Assembly: GCA_020848035.1 (NCBI GenBank)
Contig: JADLAX010000077.1
Span: 62,001 to 126,000, forward strand
DNA: 64,000 bases
From: Anaerolineae bacterium
GTDB taxonomy: Bacteria; Chloroflexota; Anaerolineae; Promineifilales; Promineifilaceae
Reading direction: 5' to 3'
The notes beneath the pieces were generated by a model. The model was not told the origin of the DNA. It did not search any database and saw only the letters and a list, made by a program, of their open reading frames with translations. How positions within the stretch are numbered: position 1 is the stretch's first letter; each line of letters opens with the position of its first letter. The translations under genes were made by a program, and so were the position numbers. Positions 1 through 7,194 of the stretch are shown piece after piece.

Positions 1-336
1 ATCGACGCGGCGGGGCATGTGGACCGCACCCTGAACAGCAACATCCTCAGCCTGAAGAATGAGTATGAGGGGTTAACGGCCGTAGTCATTTTCCCCGAGT
101 ACACGGTGAACCAGGTCATGGCGGCGACGTTGTCGAGCGGCCGTTTATTCCCGGCGGGCATCACGCGCTTCATCATCCCCGGCCGCATTTTGCGCCTCAA
201 CGCCGATCTCGCCACGCTCAAATCCGACAAAACGCTGCGCGAGAAAAACCGCTGGCTGCACGAACTGCTGGTAGAAAAACAAAGCAAAGGCGGCATTCGC
301 TTCTACGGCGAGCCAGTTTACCTTTTGGATGAGTAA
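1..336 (+). CDS. C-terminal fragment of an unrecognised protein
   Basis: The reading frame is open from the first base of the window to a TAA at 334-336, so this is the last 111 residues of a gene that begins upstream. The GTG at base 19 is internal and is not treated as a start. The fragment is soluble, mixed alpha/beta in appearance, with hydrophobic strands (AVVIFP, FIIPGR) and a charged helix rich in Lys, Arg and Glu near the end, finishing in GEPVYLLDE. I do not recognise the family and see no catalytic motif. No gene follows it closely on the same strand; the next 260 bases hold hairpins. Confidence 0.6.
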   Translation: MDAAGHVDRTLNSNILSLKNEYEGLTAVVIFPEYTVNQVMAATLSSGRLFPAGITRFIIPGRILRLNADLATLKSDKTLREKNRWLHELLVEKQSKGGIRFYGEPVYLLDE

Positions 337-341
337 ATCCT

Positions 342-386
342 GGATTAAAAAACGGACGCGGACGAGCGCGGACAAGCGCGGATTTG
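342..386. repeat. Degenerate dispersed word repeat (GCGCGGA type)
   Basis: Short words related to GACGCGGA and AGCGCGGA are repeated three times directly after the first gene. The same word family, in inverted arrangement, lies at 52154-52205. It is non-coding and probably a decayed copy of an intergenic repeat. Confidence 0.4.
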
Positions 387-400
387 AACCAAAGAGTATC

Positions 401-535
401 CCGCACGAGGGCGCTGCGCGCCCCGTGCGGGGAGGGAAATGGGGGTTTTTCAGTTTTGGGCGTCAAAATGACGCCCAAAACTGAAAAACCCCACCATCTT
501 CGGCAGCGCCAGGCGCGAAGCGCCGAGGCGCTGCC
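401..535. repeat. Three consecutive strong hairpins, REP/MITE-like
   Basis: Hairpin one (401-430) has outer arms CCGCACG/CGTGCGG and inner arms GGGCGC/GCGCCC around TGC, with one bulged base. Hairpin two has perfect 24-bp arms at 442-465 and 469-492 with a 3-base AAA loop. Hairpin three has 9-bp arms at 502-510 and 527-535 enclosing a second 5-bp stem (512-516/520-524). No U-tract follows, so an intrinsic terminator is unlikely. The run fills most of the gap between the first two genes and looks like a non-autonomous palindromic repeat unit. Confidence 0.75.
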
Positions 536-600
536 CCTGTCCAGGCAAGGCCAGACGCTTACCGCGGTTTCCCACTAACTCCTAACTTTTGCTGGACAAA

Positions 601-1116
601 TCAGTGTAGATCTGTGTTTGCGGCTGGGGTGAGGAGAATGACGGGGATTTGTCGGTGGGTGCGCTGTTTGTAGGCGTTGTAGCCGGGGTAGGTTTGTACG
701 GCCGTTTGCCAGCAAGCTTCTCGTTCCATCCCTTCCGTAACACGGGCCAGGTAGGGTTGGGAACGGCCGTTTTGTGTCACCGTCACCTGGGGCTGGGCCA
801 CAAGGTTGTAATACCAGGCCGGGTGCTTCTGCTGCCCCCAATTGGAAGCAATGATCACCAGCTGATTGTCGCCAAAAGGAATAGCTACCAGCGGCGTGGT
901 GCGCGGCTGGCCGCTTTTGGCCCCGGTGGTAGTGAGCGTCAGAATGGGCAGCCCGGTTAAAAGAGAGGCGGCGGTGGAACGGCCGTTGCTCAGCCGCAGC
1001 ACCAGCTTGTCCAAATGATGCATCACCCGCGCCGAAAGCCGCGCCCCCACGGCCGACATGGCAATGCCTGTGTTGATCCTTTGCAGCAAATTCTTCTTAG
1101 TCACCATGCGCCCCAT
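601..1116 (-). CDS. F420/deazaflavin-dependent nitroreductase-family protein
   Basis: A 171-residue protein that fits the deazaflavin-dependent nitroreductase (Ddn) family, small split-barrel proteins that bind F420 or a related flavin and reduce quinones or nitro compounds. Family signatures are visible: LTTTGAKSGQPRTTPL (about residues 60-75), then a strand pattern with IIASNWGQQKHPAWYYNL, which in this family contacts the deazaflavin, then QPQVTV. The N-terminal 50 residues are amphipathic helix and may associate with membrane. The length is normal. It is a single gene with no operon partner; a GTG/ATG a few codons inside (M4) is an alternative start. Substrate cannot be inferred. Confidence 0.85.
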   Translation of the reverse strand: MGRMVTKKNLLQRINTGIAMSAVGARLSARVMHHLDKLVLRLSNGRSTAASLLTGLPILTLTTTGAKSGQPRTTPLVAIPFGDNQLVIIASNWGQQKHPAWYYNLVAQPQVTVTQNGRSQPYLARVTEGMEREACWQTAVQTYPGYNAYKQRTHRQIPVILLTPAANTDLH

Positions 1117-1224
1117 TTTACGCCAGGTGCCGCAAAAACCCAGAACTTGTACAATCCCCGCCGGTATTTTGCCCCAAGCGCAATACCTGCATTTTTAAGG
1201 TATTCAGGATTTCGTGGGGTTGGG

Positions 1225-1280
1225 CATGAAACGTGAAGCGTGAAACGTGATGGCCCTCTGCTCACGTTTCACGTTTCACG
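1225..1280. repeat. Inverted array of the word CGTGAAA/TTTCACG
   Basis: The left arm (1228-1250) repeats GTGAAACGTGAAGC-type words and the right arm (1262-1280) carries the complementary TCACGTTTCACG words, matching over about 18 of 19 positions with an 11-base loop. The same word forms a long direct array at 46117-46198. It is non-coding. Confidence 0.7.
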
Positions 1281-1364
1281 AACAGTAAACCCCCTGAATT
1301 CCCAAAGAGCCCATTTTTAATCTGTGTAATCTGCGTAATCAGTGGATTGTTTAAAGAGGCACGA

Positions 1365-2054
1365 ATGAGTCAGCTAAAAGCGATTGTTTTTGATATGGAC
1401 GGTCTGATGGTCGATAGCGAACCGCTGTCGCAGCAGGCGTGGGATGTTTATTTACGGCCGTATGGCCACCAGCTCAACGAAGAAATTGTCAGCCAGATCA
1501 TTGGCCTGCGCGCCGATTTGAGCACGCCATACATCAAGGATCTGTTTAACCTGCCGGAAGACGTCACCACCATCATCAGCAAACGCGCCGCCATCTACCG
1601 CCAGATTCGCGCCAACGGCGTGCCGGTGATGCCCGGCCTGCACGAGCTGCACGCCGAAATTGCGCGCCGCGACATTCCCTGGGCGGTGGCCACCTCCAGC
1701 CCCCGCGCCCACGCCGAGGAAATTTTGCACCAGCTGGGCCTGCACGATCGCTGCCAGGCCATCGCCGCCGGAAGCGAAGTGACCCACGGCAAGCCCCACC
1801 CCGAAATTTACCAGCTGGCCGCCGCCCGGCTGGGCATTGCGCCCCAGCACTGCCTGGCGCTGGAAGATTCCGGCCCCGGCAGCCTGGCCGCCGCCCGCGC
1901 CGGGATGACGGTCATCGCCATCCCCAACGTGCAGACCAAAACGGCCGATTTCAGCCACGTGCACCATCGGTACAACTCCCTGCACGATGTGTTGGCCAAC
2001 TTGGATATGTTCTTTGGGAGAAATGGGACGCAGATAAACGCTGATGAACGCTGA
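1365..2054 (+). CDS. HAD-superfamily hydrolase, beta-phosphoglucomutase-like
   Basis: A 229-residue phosphatase or phosphomutase of HAD subfamily IA with an alpha-helical cap. Motif I is FDMDGLMVDSEP (nucleophile and acid/base Asp), motif II is the Ser-rich AVATSSPRAH, motif III is the Lys of HGKPHPEIY, and motif IV is LALEDSGPGSLAA. The substrate is probably a sugar phosphate but cannot be fixed. The ATG at 1365, preceded by AGAGG, is preferred to the in-frame TTG at 1347. The last nine codons (GTQINADER) are read out of an intergenic word repeat (GACGCAGATAAACGCTGATGAACGC), which also supplies the stop codon, so the C-terminus has been replaced or extended by repeat DNA. Confidence 0.9.
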   Translation: MSQLKAIVFDMDGLMVDSEPLSQQAWDVYLRPYGHQLNEEIVSQIIGLRADLSTPYIKDLFNLPEDVTTIISKRAAIYRQIRANGVPVMPGLHELHAEIARRDIPWAVATSSPRAHAEEILHQLGLHDRCQAIAAGSEVTHGKPHPEIYQLAAARLGIAPQHCLALEDSGPGSLAAARAGMTVIAIPNVQTKTADFSHVHHRYNSLHDVLANLDMFFGRNGTQINADER

Positions 2055-2098
2055 TGTGATCAGCTCACTAAAAACTCTGCGCACTCTGCGGTTAAGAA
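2027..2098. repeat. Dispersed ACGCAGAT.GATGAACGC and CTCTGCG word repeats
   Basis: Two repeat words lie back to back: GACGCAGATAAACGCTGATGAACGCTGATG overlaps the 3' end of the HAD gene, and CTCTGCGCACTCTGCGGTTAAG fills the gap to the MFS gene. Relatives occur at 59661-59732 (first word) and at 10430-10475, 35595-35655 and 63643-63702 (second word). Confidence 0.6.
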
Positions 2099-2099
2099 A

Positions 2100-3359
2100 C
2101 TAACTGCCGGAAACGGCCGTTAACAGCGGGTTCGGGTCGCGGGCATCATCTTGCCGCATGGCTGCCAGCAGCGGGAACGACAGCAGGCTCACTACCGCCA
2201 ACCCCACAAAAATCCAGCGAAAATCCACCGTGTCCACCAGGCTGGTCGAGGCCGACTGGCCAATGCCCACGCCCACGTTGGAAATTGCCATGAAGATGGC
2301 ATACTGCCCCGCCCCCATACGCCGATCGGCCTTGGCCATGGCCAGGGTAATGTAAATCAGCTCCGACGCCGACAGCCAGATGCCCCACAGCACAAACATG
2401 ATCATGATGTTGCTTTCGGTAGCCACCAAAGCCATCAACATCAAAATGGAGAAGACGCCAACGGCCGTCCACATCCCTTGCTGCCAGATAGAAATGTTGG
2501 GCCGCCGAATGGCGTAGGTGGCCGCCGCACCGCCCAGCACCATGCCAATGCCGCCCAACGCCGCCACATCCCCCACCTCTACCAACGACTGCCCCAGCCC
2601 TTCATTGGCAAACAGCGTCACAATGGCATTGGCCCCATAAATGGCCACGGAGTAGACAATGGCATACAGGCCAAAGCGGAAAATATCGGGCCGCCACAGG
2701 CGGCGCAGCGCGGTCCAGCTAAACGTTTGCGTGGCGCTGCGCTCGGTTGGCTCGCGGGTGAAGCGCAGCAGAATTTGCGGCAGCAGCGTCAGCAGGGCCA
2801 CGACGACAAAAATTACCGTCCACCCATACTGCTCGATGATACGGCCGTACACCGACGCCAGCAGCAGCAGCCCCATCGCCCGGCTCACCACCATCACCCC
2901 CTGGATTTGCCCTTGCTCCTCCGGCGGCGTCACGTCGATGGCGTAGCCGTCGGCCACCGTGTCGTAAATGGCCAGCCCCAGGGCAATAAACAGCGCCGTC
3001 ACCACAAACAGGGGGTACATCTCCACCGGCGGCACAAAAGCAGCGGCAATCCCCCCCACGGAGATCAGCAGCAGACCCAGGCTGATATACGGCCGTCGAT
3101 ACCCCGTGCCCAGCAGCGGCAGCCGCAGTTTCACCTTGTCACTCATCAGGCCAATGACAATCTTGAGGATAAACGGCACCACCAGCAGCCCATTCAACAG
3201 CGAAAGCTGCCACGCCGCCGCGCCAAACGCGCGCAGGTATAAATTGTTGAAAACCAGGACATAGGTGGCAATCGCACCCTGGGCAAAATAAAGAACGCCA
3301 AACAGCAAGAAACGGCCGTTACGCGTGGTGGTTAATGAAAATGAAGAAGGTTCAGGCAT
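2100..3359 (-). CDS. MFS transporter, AmpG/PucC-like
   Basis: A 419-residue integral membrane protein with about twelve hydrophobic segments and the typical MFS cytoplasmic loop between segments 2 and 3 (GLMSDKVKLRLPLLGTGYRRPY, that is D-K-x-G-x-RRPY). This variant of motif A resembles the folate-biopterin/AmpG/PucC branch. The substrate is unknown. I start at 3359 (MPEPSS) because AGGAAC lies about 10 bases upstream; an extension to 3422 is open but has no transporter-like sequence. It is convergent with the HAD gene and followed upstream by the exonuclease gene on the same strand with a gap of about 140 bases. Confidence 0.85.
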   Translation of the reverse strand: MPEPSSFSLTTTRNGRFLLFGVLYFAQGAIATYVLVFNNLYLRAFGAAAWQLSLLNGLLVVPFILKIVIGLMSDKVKLRLPLLGTGYRRPYISLGLLLISVGGIAAAFVPPVEMYPLFVVTALFIALGLAIYDTVADGYAIDVTPPEEQGQIQGVMVVSRAMGLLLLASVYGRIIEQYGWTVIFVVVALLTLLPQILLRFTREPTERSATQTFSWTALRRLWRPDIFRFGLYAIVYSVAIYGANAIVTLFANEGLGQSLVEVGDVAALGGIGMVLGGAAATYAIRRPNISIWQQGMWTAVGVFSILMLMALVATESNIMIMFVLWGIWLSASELIYITLAMAKADRRMGAGQYAIFMAISNVGVGIGQSASTSLVDTVDFRWIFVGLAVVSLLSFPLLAAMRQDDARDPNPLLTAVSGS

Positions 3360-3497
3360 GGCCTTTGTTCCTGTTGGGCGAAAATTTCCAAACATCATAA
3401 TGCCCGCTGCGATGGAAGACAATAAACCGTGGCATCTTATTCAGTCTAAACTCACTTTTGCCCAAACTGGCCGCGTGGCTTGTGGTGGTTACTGCAA

Positions 3498-4340
3498 CTA
3501 CTCAATCAGTTCGGCCGAAAAAATGCGGTCCAGGCGGAACGTGCGCTGCTCGTGTGCCTGATGGCAGTGAGCCACCAGGTAAACCACATTCCGATGCTGA
3601 CAGGGGTACAGCGGCGTGATCTCGCGCTTCGACTCGCCGTTTTGGCCCAGGTAGAGGATGCGCAGGTTACGGCCGTTGCGCAACGCCACCGCCACCACAT
3701 CCGGCAGCTGCGGCACGATGGCCGGGGCATAAATCGGCGCACCCTGCGCGTGCAGCAAATCCCCCATCGTGGTCAACCGCCGCTGCTCCAGCGTACGCAC
3801 CATCCGCTTGAGAATTTCGGCCGTCATGTACACATCATTCAGCGCCCGATGCGCCCGCCCCATACGCACACCCAAATGAGCCGCAATGTGGCCCAAATTG
3901 TTGCGTCCAAAGTGGAAATGCCGCCGCGCCAGCTGCAAGGTACACAGCCACGGGTTAGCCAGCACTCCCGGCGCACCCCCCATCTGCCAGCCGTGGATGA
4001 GCAGCTCCTGCCCCAGGAACCCGGCGTCAAACTCGGCATTGTGGGCCACAATCACTGCCCCATCGAGCAGCGCCAGCAGTTCGGCAGCAATCTGGCTGAA
4101 GGTGGGCTGCGCCAACAAATCGCCATCGGTGATGCCGTTGACGCTGCTCGCCTTGGGGTCCATTTTACGCCCCGGCTGGATCAGCGTGCTGATCTGGCCC
4201 ACTTCCTGCCAGTTTTCCAGGCGCACGGCCCCAATTTCCACCACGCGGTGCCCCAGGCCGGGATACAGTCCGGTAGTTTCCGTATCTAAAACAACAAGGG
4301 GCACGTCAGACGGCCGTTTCTCCAGCCAACCAGGTTCCAT
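3498..4340 (-). CDS. DnaQ-like DEDDh 3'-5' exonuclease fused to a WYL domain
   Basis: A 280-residue two-domain protein. Residues 15-185 are a DnaQ/PolC-epsilon type exonuclease with motif I DTETTG (catalytic D and E), motif II HNAEFDAGF and motif III HRALNDV, so all DEDDh residues are present. Residues of about 215-280 (RILYLGQNGESKREITPLYP...YLVAHCHQAHEQRTFRLDRI) read as a WYL domain, a small SH3-like ligand or nucleic acid sensing fold usually found in regulators. The combination suggests a nuclease whose activity or targeting is ligand-controlled. It is divergent from nusA, so their promoters share the 4341-4440 interval. It is probably not the replicative epsilon subunit. Confidence 0.85.
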   Translation of the reverse strand: MEPGWLEKRPSDVPLVVLDTETTGLYPGLGHRVVEIGAVRLENWQEVGQISTLIQPGRKMDPKASSVNGITDGDLLAQPTFSQIAAELLALLDGAVIVAHNAEFDAGFLGQELLIHGWQMGGAPGVLANPWLCTLQLARRHFHFGRNNLGHIAAHLGVRMGRAHRALNDVYMTAEILKRMVRTLEQRRLTTMGDLLHAQGAPIYAPAIVPQLPDVVAVALRNGRNLRILYLGQNGESKREITPLYPCQHRNVVYLVAHCHQAHEQRTFRLDRIFSAELIE

Positions 4341-4411
4341 GGGCCAATTGTAAACAACTCCGCCACGTATGACGACGTAGAAAAATTTTGGGCAAAATAC
4401 GGCCGCATCAG

Positions 4412-4440
4412 TTGCCTGCTGGAGTGACTCGTGCTATACT
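4412..4440 (+). promoter_or_regulatory. Sigma-70-type promoter of the nusA operon
   Basis: TTGCCT (4412-4417) and TATACT (4435-4440) are separated by exactly 17 bases. Transcription would start near 4447, giving a leader of about 155 bases before the nusA start. Confidence 0.75.
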
Positions 4441-4468
4441 TTCGCCACATTTGACGAGCACAAGGCGG

Positions 4469-4493
4469 AAAGTGGGCACCCCCCACTTTTTTT
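4469..4493 (+). terminator. Leader terminator/attenuator ahead of nusA
   Basis: AAAGTGGG (4469-4476) and CCCACTTT (4482-4489) form an 8-bp stem with a 5-base loop that runs into seven T residues (4487-4493). It lies only about 25 bases downstream of the predicted start site of the nusA transcript, where no gene ends on this strand, so it is better explained as an attenuator than as a terminator of another unit. Confidence 0.6.
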
Positions 4494-4603
4494 GTTTCTT
4501 GTCTCAAAACTCATCGAGCGAGGTAAGCATCTTTTCTGCAGCAATTCCCACGGATTGCCTTAGCATTCAGGAAGCAGATAACGGAAAACAAGGTTTTGGC
4601 TCT

Positions 4604-6592
4604 ATGAAAAGCGAATTTATCTTAGCCTTCAATGAAATTTGTGAACAGCGTGGCCTGCCCAAGGAAGAGGTCTTTGAGGCGCTTAAAACGGCATTGGTTT
4701 CCGCCTACCGGCGTGACACCAACATCAGCGCCCAGCAGAAGGTATCGGTGGACATTGACCCGCGTACAGGCGAACCCACCATCTACACCGAAAAAGAGGT
4801 CGTTGATTCTATCTTCGACAACCGCACCGAGGTGCTGTTGGAGCAGGCCAAACGTGAAGGTTACCCGGAAGCCGTCTACGGCGATTTGGTAATGGTAGAC
4901 AGCACCACGCCTACATTCGGCCGTATTGCCGCCCAAACCGCCAAGCAAGTCCTGCTCCAGCGTGTCCGTGAAGCTGAACGGGAGCAGCTGTACGAAGATT
5001 TCTCTGGCCGTGAAGGCGAGCTGGTCAACGGCACGGTGCAAAGCGTCAGCGGACAGCACCTCACCATTGGCCTGGGTCGCACCGAAGCCATTTTGCCCAA
5101 GAGCCAGCAGGTGCCCGGCGAACGCTACCGCGCCCACGACAAGATTCGCGTCTATGTGCTGGAAGTGCGCCGCACCAATCGTGGCCCACAAATTTTTGTC
5201 AGCCGAAACCATCGCAATTTGCTGCGCCGCTTGCTGGAGCTGGAAGTACCGGAAATTTATAACGGTCAGGTCGAAATCAAGAGCATCGCCCGCGAAGCAG
5301 GGCAGCGCTCCAAGGTAGCTGTGCTGGCCCTGCAGCCCGGTGTCGACCCGGTGGGTGCCTGCGTTGGGATGCGCGGGGTGCGTATCCAGAGCATCGTGCG
5401 CGAACTGAATGATGAGAAGATTGACGTTATCGAGTGGGATTCTAACCAGCACACGTTCATCGCCAAGGCGCTCAGCCCGGCGCGTGTGTCGCACGTCTTT
5501 TTAGAGGAGAGCTTTGAGGATGGCAAAACGGCCGTTGTCATTGTCCCCGACGATCAGCTCTCCCTGGCCATTGGCCGCGAAGGACAAAATGCCCGCCTGG
5601 CGGCCAAGCTCACCGGCTGGCGCATCGACATCAAGAGCCTGACCGAAGCCGCCGCCGAATCCTTGAACAACCTGGATAACCCCGCCGCCGACAAGGGCGT
5701 GGTGGGCAACGAGAAGCTCCTGGAAGCCGTCAAGCAGGTGCTGGCCAAGAAAGAAGCAGGCCGCCCCATTACCTCGGAAGATTATTACAACCTGGATCGG
5801 TTGGTCGGTGGTGTGGAAGGCAAAATTATTGCTTCCCGAGCCGCGGCCTTTGAAGCCGAGCGTAAGGTCCGCGCCGAAGCGCGCAAAGCCATTCCCGACC
5901 AGGCGTGGCAGCTGCCCCTGGACGTGCTGGACCTGCCTGGGCGTATCCACAACTTGCTGCTGGATGCCGAAATTGAAACCCTGGGCGCCTTAATGATGAC
6001 CCTCTCGCTGGGCGAAGACGCCTTCTTGAACATCAAGGGGCTGGGTGAAAAAGCCCTGGAAGTGGTGCAGGAGCATCTGGCCAACTTCGACGGCTGGGAC
6101 GACGAGGCGGTAGCCGAGCTGGAAACCGAACCGGTTGTTGAAGAAGCCGAAGCGCAGCCCGAAGCGACCGAACTGGAAGCCGAGGTTGAAGAGGTCGTGG
6201 CAGTGGTTGAAGCCGTTGAGCTTGAGCCGGAAGTCGAAGAAGAGCCTGCCGTAGTGGCCGAGGTAGAGGAAACGCCCGCTGCCGCAGAAGTTGAAGCCGA
6301 AGCCGAAACCTCCGAAGAAGAACAGGAACCTGTGCTCGACGACCTGACGCAATCGCTCATTGACACGCCGGTAGTAAAAGCACCGCCCAAGCAGAAACAG
6401 GAACCCAAACCCGCCGTGGTTATTGCCCGGCCCACCGCGCCAGAAGTGGAAACCGAAGAAGAACGGCGACGCGGCCGTAAGGGCAAGCAGCTGGTACTGG
6501 ACGAGGAAACCGGCGAGGTGGTAGTGAAGCGGAAGCGCAAGGGCAGCCGTCGTCGTCCCGAATGGGAAGAGTACGACATTGATGATTTCTAA
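4604..6592 (+). CDS. nusA: Transcription termination/antitermination factor NusA
   Basis: A 662-residue NusA that binds RNA polymerase and nascent RNA. In order: N-terminal RNAP-binding domain ([17 protein letters not shown]...), S1 domain (about 130-200, beginning [11 protein letters not shown]), KH1 ([13 protein letters not shown]) and KH2 ([20 protein letters not shown]), then a helix-hairpin-helix region ([29 protein letters not shown]). A roughly 100-residue Glu/Ala/Val-rich acidic tail follows, ending in a Lys/Arg cluster ([19 protein letters not shown]) and acidic DIDDF. This is much longer than typical NusA (350-500 residues). The frame is open upstream to 4388, but family alignment fixes the ATG at 4604. 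It heads the rnpM-infB-rbfA-nrnA-truB-ribF operon. The usual upstream partner rimP is absent here. Confidence 0.97.
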   Translation: MKSEFILAFNEICEQRGLPKEEVFEALKTALVSAYRRDTNISAQQKVSVDIDPRTGEPTIYTEKEVVDSIFDNRTEVLLEQAKREGYPEAVYGDLVMVDSTTPTFGRIAAQTAKQVLLQRVREAEREQLYEDFSGREGELVNGTVQSVSGQHLTIGLGRTEAILPKSQQVPGERYRAHDKIRVYVLEVRRTNRGPQIFVSRNHRNLLRRLLELEVPEIYNGQVEIKSIAREAGQRSKVAVLALQPGVDPVGACVGMRGVRIQSIVRELNDEKIDVIEWDSNQHTFIAKALSPARVSHVFLEESFEDGKTAVVIVPDDQLSLAIGREGQNARLAAKLTGWRIDIKSLTEAAAESLNNLDNPAADKGVVGNEKLLEAVKQVLAKKEAGRPITSEDYYNLDRLVGGVEGKIIASRAAAFEAERKVRAEARKAIPDQAWQLPLDVLDLPGRIHNLLLDAEIETLGALMMTLSLGEDAFLNIKGLGEKALEVVQEHLANFDGWDDEAVAELETEPVVEEAEAQPEATELEAEVEEVVAVVEAVELEPEVEEEPAVVAEVEETPAAAEVEAEAETSEEEQEPVLDDLTQSLIDTPVVKAPPKQKQEPKPAVVIARPTAPEVETEEERRRGRKGKQLVLDEETGEVVVKRKRKGSRRRPEWEEYDIDDF

Positions 6593-6618
6593 ACCAGTAA
6601 TGATGTTTCCGTCTACGC

Positions 6619-6641
6619 ACGGCCGTTCCCGCAACGGCCGT
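6619..6641. repeat. Hairpin from two ACGGCCGT copies after nusA
   Basis: ACGGCCGTT (6619-6627) and AACGGCCGT (6633-6641) pair over 9 bp with loop CCCGC. No T-tract follows, so transcription of the operon probably continues through it. It may mark an mRNA processing or stability point between nusA and rnpM. Confidence 0.55.
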
Positions 6642-6706
6642 CTGGCGGTGGCCCAAATTCTGATGAACGATTACTGGAGACAGTGATGTAAACATTTACA
6701 AAGCGC

Positions 6707-6804
6707 CGCGGTTGGCCGCAACCGCGATGCTCACACACTGTACTTGAACAATTTTTGCCCCAAGCCACGCAGGAAACGGCCGTTTTGGCCCCCTTCGTGG
6801 CTTG
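6707..6804 (+). other. Structured nusA-rnpM intergenic region
   Basis: Two further stems lie in the 246-base gap. CGCGGTTG/CAACCGCG (6707-6714/6719-6726, 4-base loop) is followed by CAAGCCACG/CGTGGCTTG (6761-6769/6796-6804), whose loop contains an ACGGCCGT palindrome. The second stem is followed by GTGATTTTTG and could act as a weak terminator that lowers expression of the distal genes relative to nusA. Confidence 0.45.
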
Positions 6805-6838
6805 GTGATTTTTGTAGATAAACGTGATTGGCAACTTG

Positions 6839-7150
6839 ATGAGCAAAAAAAAGCAGCCACACCGACCCAAACACGTGCCCCAGCGCACCTGCTTTGTCTG
6901 CCGTGAAAAAGGCGACAAACGACAGCTAACGCGCCTGGTGCGTACGCCGGAAGGCTCCGTGGTGATCGATCCCACTGGAAAACAAAACGGCCGTGGTGCC
7001 TACCTGTGTGATCAATCTGCCTGCTGGGAGAAGGTGTTAACGAACGGCCGTTTACTGAACCAGGCCCTCAAAACCACCGTCAGCGAGGCAGACCTGGCAG
7101 CCATTGCCGCCCAGCGGCCTGCGGTGAGCCAAGAAGTGGAACCGCACTAA
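6839..7150 (+). CDS. rnpM: YlxR/RnpM family RNA-binding protein
   Basis: A 103-residue basic protein of the YlxR (DUF448) family, recently associated with RNase P modulation and RNA binding. The signature is complete: RTCFVCREKGDKRQLTRLV, then VVIDPTGKQNGRGAYLC and a Cys further on (QSACWEKV). Family proteins typically lie between nusA and infB, exactly as here. I prefer the ATG at 6839 (MSKKKQ) over the GTG at 6824. The C-terminal 25 residues are not conserved. Part of the conserved NGRGAY motif is encoded by a copy of ACGGCCGT. Confidence 0.92.
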   Translation: MSKKKQPHRPKHVPQRTCFVCREKGDKRQLTRLVRTPEGSVVIDPTGKQNGRGAYLCDQSACWEKVLTNGRLLNQALKTTVSEADLAAIAAQRPAVSQEVEPH

Positions 7151-7194
7151 TTTAAGAGACTGTGGAGCAGTTTTTGTACGAGGAAGGGTGAAAC

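Noticed and set aside
2151-3242. Long plus-strand frame (363 codons) opposite the MFS transporter
   Set aside because: Its translation is rich in Gln, His, Arg and Pro with no domain pattern, while the minus strand gives a clear twelve-helix transporter.
4388-4603. N-terminal extension of NusA to the first possible start
   Set aside because: It would cover the -10 promoter element and the leader terminator, and the sequence bears no NusA similarity.
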